From: Sorangium cellulosum
GTDB taxonomy: Bacteria > Myxococcota_A > Polyangia > Polyangiales > Polyangiaceae
Reading direction: 5' to 3'
Assembly: GCF_004135735.1 (NCBI RefSeq)
Contig: NZ_CP012670.1
Span: forward strand, 9,619,501-9,683,500
DNA length: 64,000 bases
Shown here piece by piece: positions 48,901 through 60,900 of the stretch. The position numbers and the translations under genes are program-made. Each line of letters starts with the position of its first letter. Positions within the stretch are counted from its first letter, which is position 1. The notes under the pieces are model-generated. The model did not search any database. It had not been told where the DNA came from and worked only from the letters and a program-made list of their open reading frames with translations.

Positions 48901-51900
48901 CTCGCGTCCTGGCCGCCGAACAGCCGCTTCCAGTCCACCTCGTACCCCTGCACGTGCAGCGCGCCCAGCGTCCCGCCGAGCTGCGACAGCCCGCCCTCGC
49001 CGCGCTGCAGGCTGCCCACCACCACGCCCTGCGCCTCGGCGCACGCCGTCGTGAGCGGCATCGCCAGGATCGGGTGCGCGCTCACCTCCACGAACACCCC
49101 GTGGCCGTCGGCCAACAGCTCCACCAGCGCCTTGTCCAGCCGCACCGGCAGGCGCAGGTTCCGGCACCAGTAATCTCCGTCCAGCGCCTCGTCGTCGCGC
49201 AGCAGCGCGCCCGTCACCGTCGAGTAGAACGGTATCGTCGACGGCCTCGGCTGCAATGACGCGAGCTGCGACGCGAGCTCCGGCAGCAGCTCATCCATGT
49301 GCGCGCTGTGAGAGGCGTAGTCGACGTTCACCTTCCGGCAGAACACCTCCTTCGCCTGCAAGCTCCCCACCAGCTCGTCGATCGCCCGCGCGTCGCCCGA
49401 CACCACCGTCGAGCTCGCCGTGTTCACCGCGGCGATCGACAGCGCCTCGCCGAACGGCTCGATGTACCCCTGCACCTCCGACACGGGCCGCTCCACAAGC
49501 ACCATGCCGCCCTTGCCCGTGCACTTGCGCACCGCCTGGCTGCGCAGCGCCACCACCCGCGCCCCGTCTTGCAGCGACAGCGCGCCCGCGACCACCGCCG
49601 CCGCCACCTCGCCCTGGCTGTGCCCCACCACCGCCGCGGGCTCCACGCCCAGCGACCGCCACGCCGCCGCGAGCCCCACGCTCATCGCGAACAGCGCAGG
49701 CTGCACCACGTCCACCCGCGTGAACGGCGGAACCTCCTCGCCCTGCTCGCCGCGCAGGATCGCCACCACCGACCAGCCCGTCCACCGCCTCAGCGCCGCG
49801 TCGCACGCCTCCACCGCCTCCGCGAACGCCGCCGATTGCTCCAGCAGCGCCCGGCCCATCCCGAGCCACTGGCTGCCCTGGCCCGGGAACACGAACACCA
49901 CCTTGCCCAGCGCCCGCGCCTTGCCCACCGAGACCGACGCGTGGCCGCGCCCCTCGGCCAGCGCCCAAAGCCCCTCGGCCGCCTCCTCCGCGCTGCCGGC
50001 CAGCACCGCCGCGCGCGCCTCGAAGTGCGTCCGGTGCAGCGCCGCCGCGCTCACCACGTCGGCCCAGCGATACCCGGGCCGCTCCTTCAGCCATCTCGCC
50101 CAGCGCTCGGCTTGCGCGCGCAGCGCCGCCTCGTCGCGCCCCGACAGCACGAGCGGCAGGGCCGACGACGCGAGCAGAGGCCCTGCGTTCACCGGCGCCG
50201 GCTGCGGCTCCAGCGCCGGCGCCTCCTCGAGGATGACGTGCGCGTTGGTCCCGCTGATGCCGAACGACGACACGCCCGCGCGCCGCACGCGGCCGCCGCG
50301 CGGCCACGGACGCGCCTGCTGCAGCAGCGACAGCCCGCTGCCTTCCCACGCGATGTGCGGGCTCGGCTCCTCCGCGTGCAGCGTCTTCGGCAGCTCCTCG
50401 TGCTGCATCGCCAGCACCATCTTCATCACCCCCGCCACGCCCGCCGCCGCCTGCGCATGGCCGAGGTTCGACTTCGCCGATCCCAGGTACACCGGCCGCT
50501 CCGGCGCGCGCCCCGGCCCGAACACCTCCGCCAGCGCGCCCGCCTCGATCGGATCGCCCAGGCTCGTCCCCGTCCCGTGCGCCTCCACCGCGTCGATGTC
50601 CTCCGGCGACAGCCGGCACGACGACAGCGCCTGGCGGATCACCCGCTGCTGCGACGGCCCGTTCGGCGCCGTCAGCCCCTGGCTGCGGCCGTCCTGGTTC
50701 ACCGCAGAGCCCCGGACCACCGCCAGCACCCGGTCGCCGTCGCGCTGCGCGTCCGACAGCCGCTTGAGCACCAGCATCGCGCACCCCTCGGACCAGATCG
50801 CGCCGTCCGCCCGCGCAGAGAAGCTCTTGCACCGGCCGTCGCGCGGCAGGCCTTTCAGGCGGCTGAACTCCACATAGCTCGCAGGGGTGGTCATGATCGT
50901 GACCCCGCCGGTCAGGGCCAGATCGCACTCGCCCTGACGCAGGGCCGCGCAGGCCAGGTGCAGCGTCACCAGCGACGAGGAGCAGGCCGTGTCCACGGTG
51001 ATCGCCGGGCCCTGCAAGCCGAGCGCGTACGCGATGCGGCCCGAGATCACGCTGGCTGCGCTGCCCGTGCCGCGATACCCGTTGAGCGCCTCCAGGTCGC
51101 CGCCGTGCATCGCGCCGTAATCTGAGCCCATCCAGCCGAGGTACACGCCGGTGGCGCTCTCGCTCAGCGACGCGGGGCGCACCCCCGCTCGCTCCAGCGC
51201 CTCCCACGCCGTCTCCAGCACCAGCCGCTGCTGCGGGTCCATCGACTCCGCCTCGCGCGGCGAGATGCCGAAGAACGCCGCGTCGAAAAGGTCGATATCT
51301 CGCAGAAAGCCGCCTTCGCGCACATAGCTCTTGCCCACGGCCTCCGGATCAGGGTCATAGACCGAGAACGCATCCCACCGCGACGGGAACACCTCGATCG
51401 CGTCGCGCCCCTCCGACAGCAGCCGCCAGTACTCCTCCGGACTCGCGATGCCGCCCGGCAGCCGGCACGCCATCGATACGATGGCGATGAGCTCATCATC
51501 CTGCTTCCCGGATTGCGGCCGCGGGCGCGGCGCTGCGTCGTGGAGCTCCGAGAAGGCCTGCTTCAGGAGCAGCTCCGCGATCGCGCGCGGTGTCGGGTAG
51601 TCGAAGGCCAGCGTGGCAGGCAGGGTCGTCTGGGACTGAGCGCTCAGGCGATTGCGCAGCTCCACCGCCAGCAGCGAATCGAGCCCCAGCTCCTTCAGCA
51701 CCTGCTGGGGTTTCACCGCCTCGACGCGGTCGAGGCCCAGGACGGCGGCGATCTCGGAGCGGACGAGGTCGAGGAGGAAGTCGAGGCGCTTGGCGTCGTG
51801 CAGCGCGGAGAGGCGCTCGCGGAGGGCGGAGGCCTTGTGCGCGGCGGAGGAGGCCTTTCGCAGGCCCGGACGGACCAGAGCGCGGAGCAGGGCCGGCAGC

Positions 51901-54900
51901 TCGGCCGAGTCGTCGGCGGAGCGCTGGAGTCGTGCGAGGTCGAAGTGGACCGGGACGAGCACCGGCTCGGGGCGCAGCAGCGCGGCGTCGAGCAGCCGGA
52001 GGCCCTGCTGCTCGGACATGGGGATGAAGCCGGCGCGCCGGAGGCGAGACAGCTCCGCGCCGCCCAGGTGCGCGGTCATCCCCACGCCCGCCTGCGCCCA
52101 GAGGCCCCAGGCGAGGCTCATGGCCGGCAGCCCCCGATGGCGGCGGTGGGCGGCGAGCGCGTCAAGGAAGGTGTTGGCCGCGGCGTAGTTGCTTTGCCCC
52201 GCTGCCCCGAGCGTCCCGGCCATCGACGAGAACAGCACGAAGGCGGCGAGAGGCAGGCGCTGTGTCAGCTCGTGCAGGTGGAGCGCCCCATCGACCTTGG
52301 GCGCCAGCACCCGCGAGAGCCGCTCGGGCGTCTGGGCCGCCAGCACCCCGTCATCGAGCACGCCGGCGAGGTGGAATACGGCCGTCAGCGGGCGGTCGGG
52401 GGCGATGGCCGCCAGCGCATTCGCCAGCTCGGTCCGGTCGGAGGCGTCGCACGCCGCCACCGTCACGCTCTCCGCGCCGAGCGCCGCGAGGGCCTCGACC
52501 AGCTCGGGAGCGCCCGCGGCGGCCAGGCCGCGGCGCGAGGTGAGCAGCAGGTGCCGCACCCCGTGCTCGCGCACCAGATGGGCTGCGAGCGCCTGTCCGA
52601 GCTCGCCTGTCCCTCCGGTCACCAGCACGGTGCCTTCGGGGTCGAGGGCCCGGGCGGGCGCGGACACCTCGTCCGCCGGAGGCGCCTGCGCCAGGCGCGC
52701 AGCGCGCGCAGCGCCGCCCCGGAGCGAGAGCTCCGGCTCGGTCGTCGTGGCCAGCGCCCGGCGCACGAGCTGCGCGTCGAGCCCATCGACGTCGAGCAAG
52801 CGCAGGCGCCGCTCGGGGTGCTCGCTGCGCGCGGAGCGGACGAGCCCCCAGAGCGGGGCGTGCGCGAGCGCCTCGACGCTGTCGCCGGCGTCGACGCCGA
52901 TCGCGTCGCGCGTCACCCACACCAGCTCGATGGGCTCGAACCGGCTCTCCGACATCCAGGCTTGCAGCAACCGAAGCGCCCGCGCCGTCGCCTCGTGGAC
53001 CGACGCCGCGAGGCCCTGCGCCTCGTGGACCGACGCCGCGAGGCCCTGCGCCTCGTGGACCGACGCCGCGAGGCCTTGCTGGCTCGGGCCCGCAGACGTC
53101 GCGTCGACGATCACCCGCACAGGGGTCTGTCCGCGCTCGATGCGCGCGAGCACGTCGTCGAGCTCCGATATCGCCTCGAGGCCCAGCGCTTCCGCCAGCG
53201 GCGCCTGCCCCTGGAAGGCGCCGAGCACGACCTGGGCCGCCCCTGTCGAGGAGACCTCGGCGAGGGCGACGGGCTGGAACTCCACCCGGTACAGGTGCCG
53301 GGCACCGACGCGGGTGGCGGCCCGCACCTGCTCTGCGGTGGCGCGGCGCACCTGCAATGCCGCCACGCTCGCGACCGGCTCGCCCGCCGCATCGGTGATG
53401 GCCAGTGCGCCGGTGACCTGCTGGGCCCCTTGCTCCCGCAGCTCGAACCTGACCCGAAGCTCGCTCGCCCCGCTGGCGTGCAACATCACGTCCGACCAGG
53501 CGAAGGGCAACGACACGTCATCGCCTGCCCCATCGAAGGCTGCGACCATCGTGTGCAGCGCAGCATCCAGCAGGGCAGGATGGATGTTGTACGCCTCGGC
53601 GTCGCCCGCAACGGCCTCGGGCAGCACGACGCGGCCGTAGAAGGTGCCGTCTCGGCGCGACAGCTCCACCAGGCCCTGGAAGGCCGGGCCGTACTGCAGG
53701 CCGCGGTCATGCAGGCGCTCGTAGAAGCCGGTGAGGTCCACCGCCTCGGCGCCCGGCACCGGCCATGTCCGCAGCTCATCGAGCGCGGCGCGCTCGACCG
53801 GCGCCTCGTCGGTCAGCACGCCCGTCGCGTGCTGGACCCACGAGGCCTCGTGCGCGGCGTCCTCGGGCTGGCTGTAGAGCCCGAAGCCGCGGCGACCTTG
53901 CGCGTCAGGCGCCTCGACCGAGAGCTGGACCCGGCGCGCCTCGGCCTCGCTCAGCACCAGCGGCTCTGCCAGCACGAGCTCCGAGACGGCGCGGCTCCCC
54001 ACGGCGCGCGCGGCGGCGAGGGCGAGCTCGAGCATGCCCGTGCCTGGGAACAGCACGTTGCCGTAGACCGCGTGATCCCGCAGCCACGGCTGCTCGCCGA
54101 GCGACAGCCGGCTCGTGAACAGGGCTCCGTCGCTGTCCGCCAGCCGCGTCGCCGCGCCCAGCAGCGGGTGCTCCGCAGGCCGCAGCCCCGCAGCGCTCAC
54201 GTCGGCGCCGACCTTGGGCGCATCGAGCCAGTAGCGCTGCCCCTGGAAGGCGTACGTCGGCAGGTCCACGTGCCGCATAGCAGGGTTTGGAAGCACCTGC
54301 TTCCAGTCGAGCTCGTGGCCGTGCACGTGAAGCTGGCCCACCGCCGTCGCCAGCGAGCGCGCTTCCTCCTGGTCCTTGCGCAGGCTCGCCACGAACACGC
54401 CCTCGGCCCCCTCGGCCAGGCACGCGGCCCCCATCGCCGCCAGCACCCCGTCGGGGCCGCACTCCAGGTAGCTGCTCACGCCCTGCTCGTGCAGCGACCT
54501 CATCGCATCGGCGAAGCGCACCGCCTTCCGGACCTGCCGCACCCAGTACGCGGGGGTCCTCAGCGCGGCCTCGTCGGCCGGCGCGCCGTCGACGTGGCTG
54601 ACGAGCGGGATCTGCGGCGCCAGGAACTCGCAGCGCTCCGCCTCCTCCTCGAACGCCGCGAGCATGCTGTCCATGTGCGCGCTGTGGAACGCGTGCGAGA
54701 CGCGCAGCCGCCGCGTCCGCCGGCCCAGCACCTCGAAGCGCGCCGAGAGCGCCAGCACAGCCTCCGCGTCGCCGCTGATCACCGTCTGGCGCGGGCCGTT
54801 GATGGCCGCGATGTCCACGCGCCCCGCGAACTCCGCCAGCGCCGGCGCCACCTCCGCCTCCGACGCCTCGAGCGACACCATCACCCCGCCCGGCTCGCAC

Positions 54901-57900
54901 GCCTGCATCAGCCGCCCGCGGGCGCAGACGAGCCGCGCCGCGTCGCTCAGGCTCAGCATGCCCGACACGTGCGCCGCGCTCAGCTCCCCGATCGAGTGGC
55001 CCGCCAGCGCCGAGGGCTGCACGCCCCAGGCCTGCCACTGCCGGAAGAGCGCCACCTCCAGCGCGAACAGCGCGGGCTGGGTCCACGACGTCTGCTCCAG
55101 CAGCGCGCCGAGCTCGCTGCCCGCCCCCGCGAACATCACCGCCCGCAGCGGCTGGTCCAGGTGCGCGTCCAGCGCCTCGCACACCGCATCGAGCGCCTGG
55201 CGGAAGACCGGATAGGCCTCGTAAAGGCCTTTGCCCATCCCCGCCCGCTGGCTGCCTTGACCGGTGAACAGCACCGCGAGCTTGCCGTCACGGGCCGCCG
55301 CGCCCTGCACCACCGCCTGGTGCGCTCGCCCCTCGGCCAGCGCCGAGAGCCCCTCGGCCGCCTCCTCCGCGCTGCCCGCCGCCACCGACGCGCGCGCCTC
55401 GAAGTGCACACGCGTCAGCGCCGCTGCGCTCACCACGTCGGCCCAGCCGTGCTCGGGTCTCCCCTCCAGCCACCTCGCCCAGCGCGCGGCCTGCGCGCGC
55501 AGCGCTGCCTCGTCTCGCCCTGAGAGCACGAGCGGCAGCACGGGCGCCCACGAGGTCACCTCGATCACCGTCCGCGGCGGCTTGGCAAGCGGCGCCTCCT
55601 CGAGGATGACATGCGCGTTGGTCCCGCTGATGCCGAACGACGACACGCCTGCTCGACGCGGCTGGCCATCCTGACGTCGGGGCCATGGCGTCAATCGATC
55701 CACCACCTGCACGGGCAGGCTCTCCCAGGGGATCTTCGTGTTGCGCGGCGCGCTGTGCAGCGTCGCCGGCAGCGCCTCGTGGCGGAACGCCGCCAGCACC
55801 TTGCACAGGCCGGCCAGCCCCGACGCCGACTCCAGGTGACCGATGTTGCTCTTGATCGCGCCGAGCAGCAGCGGCCGCTCCGCGTCGCGCCCCTGGCCGT
55901 ACACCGCGCCGAGCGCCTGGACCTCGATCGGGTCGCCCAGCGAGGTCCCGGTCCCATGGCACTCGACCACGTCGATGTCGGCCGGCCGCAGGCCCGCGTG
56001 CCCCAGCGCCGCCCGCAGCACCTTCTGCTGCGCGGTGCCGTTGGGCGCGGTGATGCCGCTGCTGGCGCCGTCCTGGTTGACCGCCGTGCCGCGCACCAGC
56101 CCCAGCACCCGCTTGCCTTGCGCCTGCGCGTCGGACAGCCGCATCAGCACCACCACCGCCACGCCCTCGCCCCGGCCATAGCCGTCGGCTGCCTCCGAGA
56201 ACGTCTTGCACCGGCCGTCGGCCGATACCGCGCGCGTGCGCGACAGCAGCACGAACCCCGACGGGTCGGCAATCACCTGCACTCCCGCGGCCAGCGCCAT
56301 GGCGCAATCGCCTCGGCGCAGCGCTTCGCACGCCAGGTGCAGCGCGACCAGCGACGAGCTGCACGCCGTGTCCACCGACACCGCGGGGCCCTGCAGCCCC
56401 AGGTGGTACGCCACCCGTCCGGCGGAGAAGCTCAGCGCCGTCCCCGTCAGCGCATACGCGTCCTCCTTCGCGCTCGCCCCGCGGTAATGGGCGTACTCGC
56501 TCGGCGCAACGCCCACGAACACGCCCGTGTCCGAGCCTCTCAGCTGGTCGGCGCGCACGCCCGCGTCCTCCAGCGCGTTCCACGCCGTCTCCAGCAGCAA
56601 GCGCTGCTGGGGGTCCATCGGCTCCGCCTCGCGCGGGCTGATCCCGAAGAACGACGCGTCGAACGAGGCCACGTCCTCCATCAGCGACGCGTGTCGCACG
56701 TACGTCTTGCCCTTGGCGTCCGGATCGGCGTCGTACAGCGCCTGGACGTCGAAGCGCTCCGGCGGGATCAGGCGCAGCGTGTCGCGCTCTTCGGCCAGCA
56801 GCGACCACAGGCCGTCCAGGTCCCGGGCGCCGCCCGGCATGCGCAGGCCCACGCCCACGATCGCCATCGGCTCGCTCGCGTCGATACCTGCGCGGACCTC
56901 GCTCTCACCGACCTCGCTCTCCCGGGCCTGCGGCCGCCCTGGGGTCAGCTGCTCCAGCAGCCATCGCGCCGCCGCGTCCAGCGTCGGATGATCGAACACC
57001 AGCGTGCTGGGGATGGCCAGCCCGCTGCGCTCCCGCAGCCGCCTGGTCAGCTCCACGGCCATGAGCGAATCCAGCCCCAGATCCAGCAAGCCCCGGTGCG
57101 GATCGAGCGTGCCTGGGTCCTTCACGCGCAGCACCGCGGCCGCCTCCGCCGCGATGAGGTCGCGCACGTGTCGGTGCCGCTGCGCCTCCGGCAAGCTGCG
57201 CACTTGCTCCTGCAGCGAGCTATCCCCGGCCGCCTGCGTCCGGCTGCTCTCCAGCTGCTGAACGACCTGCTCGATGCCCTCGAGCAGCGGCCGCCGCCGC
57301 GCCGCGCAGAACGTCGCCACGAACCGCGACCAGTCCACGTCCGCCACGCCGACCGACGTGCTGCCCGCGCGCAGCGCCAGCTCCAGGCACGCAAGCGCCT
57401 TGTCGGGCGCCATCGACGCAACGCCCCGCAGCCTCAGGTGCTCCTCGGCCTCGCCGTTGACCATCCCTCCTTCCGCCCACGGCCCCCAGTGCAGCACCGT
57501 CGCCGCGAGCCCCTTTTGCCGGCGATGCCGCGCCAGCGCATCGAGCGCCGCGTTGGCCGCGCTGTAGGCCCCCTGCGCCCCGGAGCCCCACAGCCCCGCG
57601 ATGCTGCCGTACAGCACGAACGCGTCCAGCTCCCGCCCTTCGAGCAGCTCGTGCAGGTGCCACGCCCCGCCGACCTTCGCGCCCAGCTCGTCGGCAACCT
57701 GCTCCGGGGCCAGCTCCGCCAGCGGCGTGCGCCGAACCACTCCGGCGAGGTGCGCCACCGCGCGCAGCGGCGCCTCGTCCTGCTCCACCATCGCCAGCAG
57801 CGCTTCGACCTGCTCGCGCTCCGACACGTCGCACGCCGCCAGCGTCACCCGCACGCCACGACCGACCAGCTCCTCGCGCAGCTCGGCCGCGCCGGGGGCC

Positions 57901-60900
57901 TCGGCGCCACGCCGCGAGGTCAGCACGAGGTGCTCGGCTCCACGCTCCGCCAGCCAGCGGGCCAGGTGCGCCCCCAGCCCCCCCACGCCGCCGGTGACCA
58001 GCACCGTCCCTCTCACCTTCCAGCTCGCCTTGCGGGCCTGCGGCCGCACCCGCACCAGGCGCCTCACGAACCGGCCGCCGCGCCGGATCGCCACCTGGTC
58101 CTCGTCGTCCTGGCTCGCCAGCGTCGCCCGCAGCCGCTGCGCTGCACCCACGTCCAGCTCGGCTGGCACGTCCACGAGCCCACCCCACCGACCGGCGTGC
58201 TCCAGCGCCACCACGCGCCCCAGCCCCCACACCAGCGCCTGCAGCGGGTGCGTCAGCTCGTCCGCCTCATCCACCGCCACCGCACCCTGGGTCAGCAGCC
58301 ACAGCGGCGCACCGATCCCCGCGTCGCCCAGCGCCTGCGCCAGCGTCAGCGTTTGATACGGCGCGCTCTCCTCGTCCAGGGCCGTCAGCGACACCACCCC
58401 GCTCACCGGCTCCTGCGCCTTCAGCGCGGCCGCGAGCCGCGCTCGATCTCGGCTCGGCTCCAGCCGGACCACCTCCGCGCCTGCCCCGCCCAGCACCTCG
58501 GTGACCTGCTTCGCCAGCCCTTCGGCCGCTGCCCCTGCCACCAGCAGCCATCTCCCGCTCAGCCCCACGCCGCCGCGCGCGGCCGTGGCATCGCGTCTCC
58601 ACGCTTCCCCATACAGCCAGCTTCCGACCGCGGCTTCGGCCTCGTTGCGATGGCGCCACGCCGCAAGGTACGGCAGCAGCGGACTGACGTTGCCGCGCAC
58701 CTCGTCCGGCAGCGCGAGCAGCTCGGCGACGCCTTCGCCCTTGCCCTCCTCCACGGCTTCCCACAGCGCACGCTCCGACGCCGACGCTCCCACGGCGCCC
58801 ACCGGCGGCTTGGGCGCATCCAGCCAGTAGCGCTGCCGCTGAAAGGCGTATGTCGGCAGGTCCACGTGCCGCGCGGGATACCCCGCCAGCACCTGCTTCC
58901 AGTCGAGCGCGTGGCCGTGCACGTGAAGCTGGCCCAGCGCCGTCACCAGCGAGCGCGCTTCCTCCTGGTCCTTGCGCAGGCTCGCCACGAACACGCCCTC
59001 GGCCCCCTCGGCCAGGCACGCGGCCCCCATCGCCGCCAGCACTCCGTCGGGCCCGCACTCCAGGTAGCTGCCCACCCCCTGCTCCTGCAGCGACCTCATC
59101 GCATCGGCGAAGCGCACCGCCTTCCGGACCTGCCGCACCCAGTACGCGGGGGTCCTCAGCGCGGCCTCGTCGGCCGGCGCGCCGTCGACGTGGCTGACGA
59201 GCGGGATCCGCGGCGCCAGGAGCTCGCAGCGCTCCGCCTCCTCCTCGAACGCCGCGAGCATGCTGTCCATGTGCGCGCTGTGGAACGCGTGCGAGACGCG
59301 CAGCCGCCGCGTCCGCCGGCCCATGGCATCGAAGCGCGCCGAGAGCGCCTGCACCGCCTCCGCGTCGCCGCTGATCACCGTCTGGCGCGGGCCGTTGAGC
59401 GCCGCGATGTCCACCCGGCCCGCAAACTCCGCCAGCGCCGGCGCCACCTCCGCCTCCGACGCCTCGATCGACACCATCACCCCGCCCGGCTCGCACGCCT
59501 GCATCAGCCGCCCGCGGGCGCAGACGAGCCGCGCCGCGTCGCTCAGGCTCAGCATGCCCGACACGTGCGCCGCGCTCAGCTCCCCGATCGAGTGACCCGC
59601 CAGCGCCGAGGGCTGCACGCCCCAGGCCTGCCACTGCCGGAAGAGCGCCACCTCCAGCGCGAACAGCGCAGGCTGGGTCCACGACGTCTGCTCCAGCAGC
59701 GCGCCGAGCTCGCTGCCCGCCTCCGCGAACATCACCGCCCGCAGCGGCTGGTCCAGGTGCGCGTCCAGCGCCTCGCACACCGCGTCGAGCGCCTGGCGGA
59801 AGACCGGATAGACCTCGTAAAGGCCTTTGCCCATCCCCGGCCGCTGGCTGCCTTGACCGGTGAACAGCACCGCGAGCTTGCCACCACGGGCCGCCGCGCC
59901 CTGCACCACCGCCTGGTGCGCTCGCCCCTCGGCCAGCGCTCTCAACCCCTCGGCCGCCTCCTCCGCGCTGCCCGCCAGCACCGCCGCGCGCGCCTCGAGG
60001 TGCACACGCGTCAGCGCCGCTGCGCTCACCACATCCGCCCAGCCGTGCTCGGGTCTCCTCTCCAGCCACCGCGCCCAGCGCTCGGCCTGCGCGCGCAGCG
60101 CTGCCTCGTCTCGCCCTGAGAGCACGAGCGGCAGCACGGGCGGCGTCTGCGCCGGAACCATGTCGATCACCACCCGCGGCCGCTTGGCCGGCGGCGCCTC
60201 CTCGAGGAGGACGTGCGCGTTGGTCCCGCTGATGCCGAACGACGACACGCCCGCGCGCCTCACACGGCCGCCGCGCGGCCACGGACGCGCCTGCTGCAGC
60301 AGCGACAGCCCGCTGCCTTCCCACGCGACATGCGGGCTCGGCTCCTCCGCGTGCAGCGTCCTCGGCAGCACCTCGTGCTGCATCGCCAGCACCATCTTCA
60401 TCACCCCCGCCACGCCCGCTGCCGCCTGCGCATGGCCGAGGTTCGACTTCGACGACCCCAGGTACACCGGCCGCTCCGGCGCGCGCCCCGGCCCGAACAC
60501 CTCCGCCAGCGCGCCCGCCTCGATCGGATCACCAAGGCTCGTCCCCGTCCCGTGCGCCTCCACCGCGTCGATGTCCTCCGGCGACAGCCGGCACGACGAC
60601 AGCGCCTGACGGATCACCCGCTGTTGCGACGGCCCATTCGGGGCAGTGAATCCCTGGCTGCGGCCGTCCTGGTTCACCGCAGAGCCCCGCACCACCGCCA
60701 GCACCCGGTCGCCGTCGCGCTGCGCGTCCGACAGCCGCTTGAGCACCAGCACCCCGCACCCCTCGGCCCAGCCGGCGCCATCGGCCTGCGCGGAGAAGCT
60801 CTTGCACCGACCGTCCGGCGCCATCCCCTTCAACCGGCTGAACTCCACGAACAGCGCCGGGGTGCTCATGACCGTGACCCCGCCGGCAAGCGCCATGTCG

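Larger units (their letters stand above)
46221..51491 (-). other. PKS module 4: KS-AT(methylmalonyl)-DH-KR-ACP
   Basis: KS C4338/H4473/H4513; AT S4793 with YASH (4893-4896); DH H5099 and D5271 (HPALLDAVLH); KR with TGGTGELG (5571-5578), LDD (5658-5660) and Y5715; ACP S5885. Predicted product: an alpha-methyl trisubstituted double bond. Confidence 0.85.
51546..56870 (-). other. PKS module 3: KS-AT(malonyl)-DH-KR-ACP
   Basis: KS C2545/H2680/H2720, of a visibly different lineage from the others (PMAIVGVGLRMPGGARDLDG, ECHGTGT, NIGH). AT S3001 with HAFH (malonyl). DH H3308 and D3477; KR with TGGTGELG (3793-3800), LDD (3880-3882) and Y3937; ACP S4107. Predicted product: a disubstituted double bond without methyl. 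Confidence 0.85.
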
